From Paracraurococcus ruber (GTDB lineage Bacteria > Pseudomonadota > Alphaproteobacteria > Acetobacterales > Acetobacteraceae), in contig NZ_SMOA01000010.1 of assembly GCF_004353985.1 (NCBI RefSeq), positions 1-62,746 on the forward strand: a stretch of DNA of 62,746 nt, written 5' to 3'. This document shows positions 36,238-44,005 of the stretch, in pieces. Within the stretch, counting starts at the first letter, position 1; each line of letters starts with the position of its first letter. The notes below the pieces were generated by a model. The model did no database searches. It was given only the letters and a program-made list of their open reading frames with translations, and was not told where the DNA came from. The translations under genes and the position numbers were made by a program.

Positions 36238-37326
36238 TCACGCGGTGGCTGAGGACGTCGGCAAGGGAATGCGATCGGCGTCCTTGATGGTCACCATGCG
36301 GCCGGCCTCCTCGTCCCACAGCAGGTGGTCGGGCGCCGAGAAGGCTTCGCGCAGCGTGACGACGCGCACGGTGGCGAAGGCTGGGTGCGCCTCGTGGCAG
36401 GCCTCCAGCAGGTAGTTCGGGATCCGCGGCGCGAGGTGGTGCACGTGGTGGAAGCCGAGGCTCGCCGTCACCCACCGCAGCACCGCCGGCAGTTGCAGGT
36501 AGGAACTGCCGGCGAGCGACGCGGCCACCCGGTCCCAGGCGGCATGGCGCGCCCAGTGCACGCCCTCGAAGCGATGCTGCACCGAGAAGAGCCAGACGCC
36601 GGTGATGCTCGCCGGCACCATCACGGCGACCACGCCGGCGACCACCGGCCCGACCCCCAGCACCGTTGCCAGCCCGCCATAGAGGATGACGAGGGACAGG
36701 TTGGTCAGGTGCACGCTGCGGTGCTCCCGCCCCCAGCCGAGCGGCGCGTCATAGGGCAGGCGATAGAGCAGGAGGAAGACCAGCGGCGGGAACACCAGCA
36801 GCATGAGCAGCGGGTGGCGCAGGATGCGGTAGAGTCGTCGCCGCCCGGGTCCCATTGCGCGGTACTCGGCGACGGTCTCGCAGGTGGAGTAGATGTCGGT
36901 GCCACGGTCGCGGCGGTCGAGGTCGTTCCAGACCGCGTGGTGCCCCGCATGCTGCCGCCGCCAGTGCCCGTAGGGCGTGAAGGTGAAGAGCGAGCAGAGC
37001 CGCCCCACGAGGTCGTTGGCGCGCGGCGTCGCGAAGAGCGACCCATGCCCGGCGTCATGCTGCAGGGCGAAGACGCGCACGGTCAGCGCTGCCGCCGGCA
37101 ACGCCAGCGCCAGGGCCCACCACCAGCCCAGGGCGAGGCCGGCCTGCATCGCCGCGAGCACGGCCAGGAGCGGTAGGAAAGTGGTGGCGAGCTGCCATGC
37201 GGCGGTGCGCGGCACCGCCCTCTGGAAGCGCTGGGTGACCACCCTCAGCTCCCGCAGGCCGAAGGCGGGACGGGTGGCGTCCGGCGCGGCGTCTGCCGGG
37301 CTGGCGGTGCTGGTCGTCTCAGGCAT
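36238..37326 (-). CDS. Fatty acid desaturase, membrane-bound
   Basis: 362 residues with four to five membrane segments. Three His boxes bind the diiron centre: HDAGHGS, then RRQHAGHHAVWND, and a late FHHVHHLAPRIPNY. The spacing fits the DesK/omega-type acyl-lipid desaturases. It should insert a cis double bond into membrane lipid acyl chains using O2 and ferredoxin or another donor. It follows the two DUF2382 stress proteins on the same strand with a 111-base gap, so it may share in a membrane-stress response; this is inference. Confidence 0.87.
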   Translation of the reverse strand: MPETTSTASPADAAPDATRPAFGLRELRVVTQRFQRAVPRTAAWQLATTFLPLLAVLAAMQAGLALGWWWALALALPAAALTVRVFALQHDAGHGSLFATPRANDLVGRLCSLFTFTPYGHWRRQHAGHHAVWNDLDRRDRGTDIYSTCETVAEYRAMGPGRRRLYRILRHPLLMLLVFPPLVFLLLYRLPYDAPLGWGREHRSVHLTNLSLVILYGGLATVLGVGPVVAGVVAVMVPASITGVWLFSVQHRFEGVHWARHAAWDRVAASLAGSSYLQLPAVLRWVTASLGFHHVHHLAPRIPNYLLEACHEAHPAFATVRVVTLREAFSAPDHLLWDEEAGRMVTIKDADRIPLPTSSATA

Positions 37327-37437
37327 AGGGTCGGCTCTCGAACGGGGTGGGCGTTGCGGCTGCGCCGGGTGGCGGAGACGGGGCGGCCCATCCTGGTGCC
37401 GCCCCCTTCCTACCCTGTCTTGGCCAGCCTTCGACGG

Positions 37438-38325
37438 TCAGCGGCGCGGCGCGGGATCCACTTTGCCGAGCTTCGGCGCCGCGGCGATGCCACCAGCAGC
37501 GGCCCTGCGGGTATCATCCACCTCGAGCTCGGTGCGCCGGACCGTGTCGCGCACGGTCTCGACCCGCTCCTCGGTGTCCTTGCGCAGGGTGATTTCCTCG
37601 GTGACGCGGGCCTCCTTGGCGATGACCGCTTCCTCGCCCGTCTCGGTCGCCTCGATCACGCGCTCGCCGAACAACCCAGCATCGGCCGCGGTCGGGGCGC
37701 GGTCAACCGGCCGCCGCTCGATGCCCACATGTTCCTCGCGCAGCGACACCTGCTCCTCGACCGGCGTCTCCACCACGTAGCTGCGCACGCGCACGCGGCC
37801 ACCGTTCACCTCCCGCTTGCCGACCCGCAGCCTCTCCTCGACGAGGTCCATCGTCTCCGCCTCGCCGCCGGCGACGGCACGCCCGGCCGGGGCCGCCAGC
37901 GCGGCCGAGGGGGATGGCGTGGAGATGGGCTCGCGGGCGAAGGGCGCCGGTGCCGCTGCGACGCCAGGCAGCGCGCCTTCGGCGGCCGACTCCGTCGTCC
38001 GCCAGGCCTGCCGGCGCTGGTCGAGGTCGACGGCGCCGTGCTCTTCGATGATGTCCATGGCCTGCTCGGCGCTGTGCTGCTCCGCCCGCACGGTCAGCAG
38101 GAATCCGCCGCGGCGAAGCGCCTCGGCATAGGTGCCGCGGTCCTGATCGGGCATGAACAGGTCCTTCAGGGAGGCCAGGAAGCCGCCTTCCTTCGCCGCG
38201 CCCGCTTCCTGCGCGATGACGGTGATGTCGGACTGGCCGAGCCCGGCTTCCGCCACCAGCCGCTCGGCCGCGGTGTCGGCGTCGCCGCGCGTGTCGTACA
38301 GGGCGGTCAGGGTCGTCTGGGTCAT
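37438..38325 (-). CDS. DUF2382 (YsnF/AvaK) stress protein with N-terminal DUF1269-like region
   Basis: 295 residues. The N-terminal 110 residues resemble general-stress 17M-like domains (TALYDTRGDADTAAERLVAE, GGFLLTVRAEQHSAEQAMDII). The C-terminal half (about 160-270) is DUF2382: LVEERLRVGKREVNGGRVRV, SYVVETPVEEQVSLREEHV and KEARVTEEITLRKDTEERVE. It is highly charged, lacks membrane segments and is probably a cytoplasmic stress protein. Its ATG overlaps the stop of its DUF2382 paralogue upstream, so the two are coupled. Confidence 0.82.
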   Translation of the reverse strand: MTQTTLTALYDTRGDADTAAERLVAEAGLGQSDITVIAQEAGAAKEGGFLASLKDLFMPDQDRGTYAEALRRGGFLLTVRAEQHSAEQAMDIIEEHGAVDLDQRRQAWRTTESAAEGALPGVAAAPAPFAREPISTPSPSAALAAPAGRAVAGGEAETMDLVEERLRVGKREVNGGRVRVRSYVVETPVEEQVSLREEHVGIERRPVDRAPTAADAGLFGERVIEATETGEEAVIAKEARVTEEITLRKDTEERVETVRDTVRRTELEVDDTRRAAAGGIAAAPKLGKVDPAPRR

Positions 38326-38774
38326 GCTGGGTCTCCGGTGCCGTCCTCGGGACGGGCTTGATCTTCGGGGCTGCGTGCGGCGGCTCCGGGCAGGCGTTCC
38401 ACGCTCGCCACCTGGCGGCGCAGCGGGACGGTCTCCTCGACCGTCTCGGTCGTGGCGATGCGGCGGATCCGCAGCTCCTCCTTCAGGACGAGCCGGCGTT
38501 CCACCACCAGGATCTCCTCCAGCACGGGCACGACGAGGACCGCACCGTCCTCCTCCTCCCGCACCGCCGGGGCCGTTGCGACCTCGAGGCCGAGCGTGAC
38601 GCGCTCGACCTCCATGCGCTCGCCGCGCAACGTCTCCTGCACCAGCGCATCCTCGGTCGCGGTCGAGAGATGGATGCGGACGCGGCCGGTCTCGACCGCG
38701 CGCCGCGCGACGGCCAGGCGCTCCTCGACCAGCGGGATCGCCGCCCCGGTATCGGCTCTCGGGTCATCCGCCAC
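38322..38774 (-). CDS. DUF2382 stress protein, short paralogue
   Basis: 150 residues with a single DUF2382 domain: IPLVEERLAVARRAVETGRV, then RRLVLKEELRIRRIATTETVEE, the repeated charged beta-strands of the family. The start GTG 38774 follows GGAGAT at nine bases; the ORF could extend to 38870 but without coding character. It overlaps the larger DUF2382 gene by four bases and is divergent from a membrane protein gene. It probably forms a complex with its paralogue. Confidence 0.75.
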   Translation of the reverse strand: MADDPRADTGAAIPLVEERLAVARRAVETGRVRIHLSTATEDALVQETLRGERMEVERVTLGLEVATAPAVREEEDGAVLVVPVLEEILVVERRLVLKEELRIRRIATTETVEETVPLRRQVASVERLPGAAARSPEDQARPEDGTGDPA

Positions 38775-38868
38775 GCTGGGACATCTCCGGTTCAGGCGCG
38801 GCGCCGCTGGGTCGACGGGAAGGCCAGGGGCCCCTCCGGTTCGGCGTCCGGTCTTGGAGGTGGTGACC

Positions 38869-38901
38869 AACCGGTCCCCCCGGCAGGCGACAAAGCCGGT
38901 T
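38869..38901. promoter_or_regulatory. Inverted repeat in divergent promoter
   Basis: AACCGG (38869-38874) and CCGGTT (38896-38901) are perfect inverted arms, 21 bases apart, between the divergent DUF2382 operon and the membrane protein gene. A shared operator is possible. Confidence 0.25.
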
Positions 38902-38985
38902 AGCCCCTATGCGGAAATGCAGCGTCCCGCCTTCGATCCATGCGGCGTTGGCTGCGCGACCAAACCACTCCGCGAGGCGTCCCCC

Positions 38986-39900
38986 ATGCCATCCGACACG
39001 ACCGGCACCGTCCAGGCCACCGCCGCCCTGCCCACAGGCGGGCCAGCCCTGCCGTCCCGCATCTCCTGGGGCGCCGTCATTGCCGGCAGCCTCATCGCCG
39101 CGGTGATCGCCGCCACGCTCAACATCCTCGGCGCCGCGATCGGCGCCACCACGGTGGATGCCGTCGCGCAGGCCACGCCGGGCGCCGCCCACATGGGCAT
39201 CGGCGCCGCGATCTGGCTCGTCGTCGCCAACACCCTCGCCCTCGCGGCGGGCGGCTATACGGCGGCGCGGCTGTCCGGCACGGCCGACGACACGGACGGC
39301 ATCCTGCACGGCCTCGCGGTCTGGGCCGTCGCCTTCCTGGTCTCCGCCGTGCTGATCGGCAACCTGCTCGCGGGCCTCGCCTCCACGGCCACCAGCGCCG
39401 CCGGCAGCGTGGTCGGGGGTGCTGCCTCGGCGGTCTCCGGCGTCGCCAGCCAGGTCGTGCCGGATGTCTCGCCGACGGCGCTGGTTGATCGCGCGCGGGA
39501 CACGCTCCGCGGCACCGGCGGCGATCCGCAGGCGATGAACACCCAGCAGCGCAGCGCCGAGATCACGTCCCTGCTCGGCCGCCGCATCGCGCGCGGCGGC
39601 TTCGCCGGCGATGAGCGTGCCCGGCTGGACGCGCTGGTCGCGGCCGAGTTCGGCATCCCGCCGGCCGAAGCCTCGCGCCGTGTTCAGGCGATGGAGACCG
39701 AGGCGCAGCGCACCGCGACGGAAGCCGCCGCCCGCGCCCGCCAGGCGGCCGACGCGGCGGCGCGCGCCACTTCGATCGGCGCCTTCGGCACCGTCGCGGC
39801 GCTGCTGCTCGGGGCGATTGCGGCGGTGCTCGGCGCCCGCCGCGCCACCCGCGACCGGGTCGCCTTCCTGGCGCCTGGCCTGGTCCGTCGCCCGGCCTGA
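38986..39900 (+). CDS. Membrane protein of unknown function
   Basis: 304 residues. Four hydrophobic segments: WGAVIAGSLIAAVIAATLNIL, IWLVVANTLALAAGGYTAARL, GLAVWAVAFLVSAVLIGNLLA and FGTVAALLLGAIAAVLGA near the C-terminus. Between the third and fourth lies a hydrophilic, Ala/Arg-rich helical part (about 150-270) that may form a coiled coil. I recognise the general type (alphaproteobacterial PhnA-like/TIGR-style membrane proteins next to stress genes) but no function. ATG 38986 has GAGGCG ahead. It is divergent from the DUF2382 genes. Confidence 0.7.
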   Translation: MPSDTTGTVQATAALPTGGPALPSRISWGAVIAGSLIAAVIAATLNILGAAIGATTVDAVAQATPGAAHMGIGAAIWLVVANTLALAAGGYTAARLSGTADDTDGILHGLAVWAVAFLVSAVLIGNLLAGLASTATSAAGSVVGGAASAVSGVASQVVPDVSPTALVDRARDTLRGTGGDPQAMNTQQRSAEITSLLGRRIARGGFAGDERARLDALVAAEFGIPPAEASRRVQAMETEAQRTATEAAARARQAADAAARATSIGAFGTVAALLLGAIAAVLGARRATRDRVAFLAPGLVRRPA

Positions 39901-39911
39901 CCGCCTGCCAA

Positions 39912-39937
39912 GCCGCGGCCTCCTTCGGGGCCGCGGC
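39912..39937 (+). terminator. Hairpin after the membrane protein gene
   Basis: GCCGCGGCC pairs with GGCCGCGGC across an 8-base loop, 11 bases after the stop. It is a good terminator candidate despite lacking a T-run. Confidence 0.55.
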
Positions 39938-39982
39938 CGGTGCCGCCTGCACGCCGCCGAACCCGAGCGAGGACTGTGACCG

Positions 39983-40186
39983 ATGGAATTCGATGACAAG
40001 GACGCGGCCCTGATCGCGCGGCTGGCGCCCCCGTTGCGCGCCCTGCACGAGGCAAATGGCGGCGACTGGGCGGGTACCCTGCGGGACACCCTGGCCTTGA
40101 TGCGGGAGACGCACCGGGTCGAGCCGCGCGACGGCTCCGATGCCGGTGACTCCGACACGCCCGACACCCCGCGCGAGGACGACTGA
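39983..40186 (+). CDS. Small acidic hypothetical protein
   Basis: 67 residues. The first 50 residues are plausible helices (ALIARLAPPLRALHEANGGDW) and the rest is an Asp-rich tail with many Asp-Thr/Ser repeats. It has normal codon use and follows the membrane protein gene by 82 bases. I do not recognise a family. Confidence 0.5.
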   Translation: MEFDDKDAALIARLAPPLRALHEANGGDWAGTLRDTLALMRETHRVEPRDGSDAGDSDTPDTPREDD

Positions 40187-41097
40187 CGCGGCTGGCCGAC
40201 CAGGCCCGGATGTGCCCCCGCCCCGTTGCTTCCCTGTCCTGCCCCTGGCCGGCAATCAGGGCGGCGGGGACGGGCCGTTGCTGGATTGAGACGCTATCCG
40301 CTTTTGGCCTGGCCGTCGTCCGCACGGCAGCCTCTCGGCTGTCGTGCGAGAGCGGCGCGTTACCCGGTCCACCCTCGGCCGCCGCCTCTCGCCTCGTTCC
40401 AGGGCGGCCTCGGCGCCCGGCTGCTGCACCGCAGGCCGGCAGGACGCCGCAGATCCGGTTGGTGCCGGGCGCCACGGCCAGCGCTGTCCACGGACCGTGT
40501 CGGCGAGCTGGACCCGGCGGAGAGAGCGTCCCTGCCACCGGGCCGCCGGAGGCTGAGTGCCCCGTGCTGCCGCGGGGCCGACGCTGCGTTCCGTCATGCG
40601 GCGTGTTGGCGACCCGGCGCGTGCAGGCTCGCCCGCGCGACCGGCGCCGCCCGCGGGGCATCGGCCGCGACAGTGTGACGCCGCGTGTCGCCGCCATGGC
40701 CCGGATGCCGATGGCGAGATCGGAGCCGAGCTTGGCAAGCAGGGCGCGCTGCGGCGCCGCCATGCCGCGGGTCTCGTCGCATCGGCCCGGCCCGCCTGAT
40801 CATCCGGCACGACCGGCTTGGGCACCATGCCAAACGCGCCGTCGCTTGCAGCCTGGCTGGAGCGCATCGACGCCGCATCGCCGGCATGCCCGGCGATCGG
40901 CAGCGCCGCGAGACCCGGATGGGCGACGCGCCATCGCGGCTGGGACGCTGGACAAGGAAAGCGTCGAGCGAAATGCTGCATCGGGATACAGGCGGGGCCG
41001 CGGCGATCCGGTTGCGGGCCATACCGGGCCGCATCGCGGCTTCGCCAGTCTCGACCTTGGGACGACGCAACCTCCGCGCCCGTCGCGTCCTCTCGTC
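40187..41097. other. 910-bp region without a credible gene
   Basis: Long open frames exist on both strands because of the GC content, but none reads like a protein or shows a known motif. It may hold the promoter of the Ntn-hydrolase gene at its right end, or be a decayed gene. Confidence 0.3.
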
Positions 41098-41934
41098 ATG
41101 GCGAACGCGAAGGACACCACCGTGACCATCATCGTTTCCGTCAAGATCAACGACGGCATCGTCATGGCGGCCGACAGCGCCGGCACCATGGGAAGCGGGC
41201 AGGTCTACACCCATGCGAACAAGATCACGAATCTCTGCGAAGGGCTTCCCATCGGGGCCATGTCCACGGGGGCAGGCGGCATCGGCAATGAGTCCGTCGA
41301 AACTCTCCTGAAGGATCTGCGGCGGCGCTTCGCCGGGCGCGACCCGGCGCATCCCGACTGGAGCCTCGAAGCCGAGCGCTACACGATGGAGCAGGTGGCC
41401 GGACGGCTGCGGACCTTCCTCTTCGAGGAGAAGGCCATGCCCTGCCCGGAGCCGACCAACCTGCAGCTCCGGCTTTGCGGCTACTCCGCCGGCCGGCCGC
41501 TCGCCGAGGTCTGGGAGGTCAGCATGAGCGGGCAGGCCTGCCCGCCGCCGCGGCGGATCATGGACGAGACCAGCTTCGGGGTGATGTGGGACGGCCAGTA
41601 CGAGGCGCTCAACCGGCTGATCCTCGGCCTCGGCTTCGACATCGGCGATGCGCTGGTGAAGCATGGCATGCCGGCGGAGAAAGCCGGCACGCTGCAGGAG
41701 GAGCTGGTCCGGGAGCTCTATGCGACGCTCTCGGTCCCCGCCATGCCGATCCAGGACGCGATCGACCTGGCGCGCTACCTGGTCGAGACCACGATCGGCT
41801 TCGTCCGCTTCGCCGTCTTCCTGCCGAAGAGCGTCGGCGGCGCGGTCGAGATCGCCGCCATCACCAAGCATGAGGGCTTCCGCTGGGTGCAGCGGAAGAG
41901 CTTCCACCCTGCCGGAATTCCTCAGGCGGACTGA
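41098..41934 (+). CDS. Proteasome-fold Ntn-hydrolase
   Basis: 278 residues. The segment TIIVSVKINDGIVMAADSAGT is the first hairpin of 20S-proteasome/HslV subunits. Thr10, Asp26 and Lys42 have exactly the Thr1-Asp17-Lys33 spacing of proteasome beta subunits, with a nine-residue propeptide in front. GIGNESVETLLKDLRRRF and a C-terminal beta layer (SVGGAVEIAAITKHEGF) complete the fold. Autoprocessing after Val9 would expose the Thr nucleophile. It is neither HslV (too long, no hslU) nor clearly Anbu, and no transglutaminase or alpha-E genes are adjacent. The substrate is unknown; the catalytic triad suggests a peptidase or amidase. Confidence 0.7.
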   Translation: MANAKDTTVTIIVSVKINDGIVMAADSAGTMGSGQVYTHANKITNLCEGLPIGAMSTGAGGIGNESVETLLKDLRRRFAGRDPAHPDWSLEAERYTMEQVAGRLRTFLFEEKAMPCPEPTNLQLRLCGYSAGRPLAEVWEVSMSGQACPPPRRIMDETSFGVMWDGQYEALNRLILGLGFDIGDALVKHGMPAEKAGTLQEELVRELYATLSVPAMPIQDAIDLARYLVETTIGFVRFAVFLPKSVGGAVEIAAITKHEGFRWVQRKSFHPAGIPQAD

Positions 41935-42066
41935 GGCTGCCCTGGGTCGGCGACGCGGGCGCCCATGCCGCCCTTGCCCGCCGGCCCGCAATGCGTTGCC
42001 CGCAGGCGCCACTATGTCCCACATGCTGGCCGCCGCCCGCCCTGGCGGTCCATCCGTGGAGGCCGA

Positions 42067-43398
42067 ATGTTCGATCTTGCCGTCGTCCTGGTTCTGGTGG
42101 TGCTGAATGGCGTCTTCGCGCTCTCGGAGCTCGCGGTCGTCTCCTCCCGGCGGAGCCGGCTGCGCGCCATGGCCGAGGCGGGACGCCCCGGCGCCCAGGC
42201 GGCCCTGGCGCTCGCCGAGGATCCGGGGCGCTTCCTCTCCACGGTCCAGATCGGCATCACGCTGGTCGGCATCCTCGCCGGCGCCTTCTCGGGCGCGGCG
42301 CTCGGCGGGCGCCTCGGCGCCTGGATGACGGCGTTCGGGGTGCCCTCGGGTGTGGCGGAGCCGTTGGGCTTCGGCCTCGTCGTCGCCTTCGTCACCTATC
42401 TCTCGATCGTGATAGGCGAGCTGGCGCCCAAGCGCCTCGCGCTCCGCCATGCCGAGACGCTGGCCTGCGCCGTCGCTCCGGCCATGACCGTCGTCTCGCG
42501 CGTCGCCACGCCCGCCGGCTGGCTGCTCGATGCCTCGACCGACCTCGTCTTCCGCCTGCTCGGTCGCGCCGAGGCGCCGGAGGAGCGGGTGACCGAGGAT
42601 GACGTGCGCGCGCTGGTCGCGGAAGCCGAGCGGACCGGGGCCATCGAGGCCGCCGAGCGGCACATGATCGCCGGCGTCCTCAGGCTCGGCAACCGGCCGG
42701 TGCGCGGGGTGATGACACCCCGCGGCGAGGTGGATTGGCTCGATGCCGGCGCCGACGACGAGGCGATACGTGCCGTGCTGATGCGGACCGCGCATTCCCG
42801 CCTGCCGGTCGGCGAGGGATCGACCGAGGTCATGCTCGGCGTCGCCCAGTCGCGCGAGTTGCTTGCGGCGCTGCTCGCCGGGCGGCGGCTCGACCTCCGG
42901 GCCGCGGCGCGCCGAGCCCCGGTGGTGCCCGACACGGCGGATGCGCTCGAGGTGCTCGCCACACTGCGCGCGGCCGAAGTGCCGATGGCGCTCGTCCATG
43001 ACGAGCATGGCCATTTCGAAGGCATCGTGACGCCGACCGACCTGACCGAGGCGATCATCGGCGCCCTCCGGTCGGACGCGGAGCCGGGCGAGGAGCCGGC
43101 TGCGGTGCGCCGCGAGGACGGGTCCTGGCTCCTGGCCGGGTGGATGCCCGCGGACGAAATGGCCGAGCTGGTCGGGATCGCGCTGCCGAAGGAGCGCAGC
43201 TACCACACCGCTGCCGGCTTCGTGCTGGCAGCGGCGGGCCACCTGCCGCCGGTCGGCGAGGTGGTGGAGGCGCAAGGCTGGCGCTTCGAGGTGGTGGATC
43301 TCGATGGCCGGCGGATCGACAAGCTGTTGGCAACCCCGGTGCGTGCCGCGGTTGCTCTTGTCACGCGGCGGGTCGGCAGCGGCTCACCAGCAGCATGA
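42067..43398 (+). CDS. CNNM/CorC-type hemolysin family protein
   Basis: 443 residues. The N-terminal DUF21 domain has about four membrane helices (VLVVLNGVFALSELAVVSSRRSRL, TVQIGITLVGILAGAFSGA, VIGELAPKRLAL). Two CBS domains follow (GVMTPRGEVDWL ... LVHDEHGHFEGIVTPTDL), then a C-terminal CorC_HlyC domain (WLLAGWMPADEMAELVGI). Relatives take part in Mg2+/Co2+ efflux or resistance; the old name hemolysin is misleading. The gene stops within an IS3-derived fragment (ATGA overlap), so its last residues could come from an insertion, though the tail is short. Confidence 0.87.
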   Translation: MFDLAVVLVLVVLNGVFALSELAVVSSRRSRLRAMAEAGRPGAQAALALAEDPGRFLSTVQIGITLVGILAGAFSGAALGGRLGAWMTAFGVPSGVAEPLGFGLVVAFVTYLSIVIGELAPKRLALRHAETLACAVAPAMTVVSRVATPAGWLLDASTDLVFRLLGRAEAPEERVTEDDVRALVAEAERTGAIEAAERHMIAGVLRLGNRPVRGVMTPRGEVDWLDAGADDEAIRAVLMRTAHSRLPVGEGSTEVMLGVAQSRELLAALLAGRRLDLRAAARRAPVVPDTADALEVLATLRAAEVPMALVHDEHGHFEGIVTPTDLTEAIIGALRSDAEPGEEPAAVRREDGSWLLAGWMPADEMAELVGIALPKERSYHTAAGFVLAAAGHLPPVGEVVEAQGWRFEVVDLDGRRIDKLLATPVRAAVALVTRRVGSGSPAA

Positions 43399-43538
43399 GC
43401 GGCACGGCGGCGAGCGAGCCGGGCCGACGAGCGAGGGGCGGGATCAAGGCGCTGGAGCGGGCGAAGCGCGCGCTGCGCCAGGCCAACGAGATCCAGCGGA
43501 AGGCGTCGGCACATCTCGGTCCGCGTGCTGATTGGTGA
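43395..43538 (+). pseudogene. IS3-family OrfA remnant
   Basis: 47 residues. The end IKALERAKRALRQANEIQRKASAHLG is clearly the C-terminal leucine-zipper part of IS3 OrfA proteins (typically ...RENRELRQANEILRKASAYFA). The N-terminal HTH is missing. No OrfB follows, so it is a scrap of an old insertion. It abuts the CNNM gene. Confidence 0.65.
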
Positions 43539-44005
43539 CGCGCCCAGATCCTGATTGAGCTGAGCTGAGCGGCGCGGTTCGGCAGGCCGCGTCATCGGAC
43601 CACGTCCCTGCTGGCCATGCCCGCACTGGGGAGAGACCCTCCATGCCTCGGAGAGGGCGCGGGCGGGTTCGCCTGGCGGCTGACGGACAGCCCCATGGCC
43701 GACAAGACCGCCTTGCCCAAGAATTGGGGGGCATTGAGCGGCAGCTTGGCGGGCGCTGCCGGATGACGGGGAAGGCCGGATGCCGTGATCCGTCTCGTGG
43801 GCAATCCGGTGCGGACCGTGCCTGTCCGCGAAGGCGCACCGGACCCGAGGCAAGGCTGGCCGGATGGCCATGGCCTTGCCCTTTCCCCAATCCCAAGGCC
43901 GCGCGCTGCCAGCCGCAGCGCAGCATGTCGTTGCTTGTATGAAAAGGAGACATTAAGTATTTTTTACGCTGCCGGTGCGGACCGGATCCACGCCACGGGG
44001 GCAGC
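43539..44005. other. Upstream region of the giant FG-GAP protein gene
   Basis: 467 bases. No gene. At 43925-43972 the sequence becomes AT-rich, with AAAAGGAGACATTAAG and a run of T, giving a possible promoter and ribosome binding region. Confidence 0.4.

Noticed and set aside
40187-41097. Upstream extension of the Ntn-hydrolase frame
   Set aside because: The 296 extra residues are Arg/Pro-rich and would bury the catalytic Thr10; the fold starts at ATG 41098.
40594-43275. 893-residue frame opposite the Ntn-hydrolase and CNNM genes
   Set aside because: Spans two well-supported genes on the other strand and the non-coding region between them; no domain is seen.
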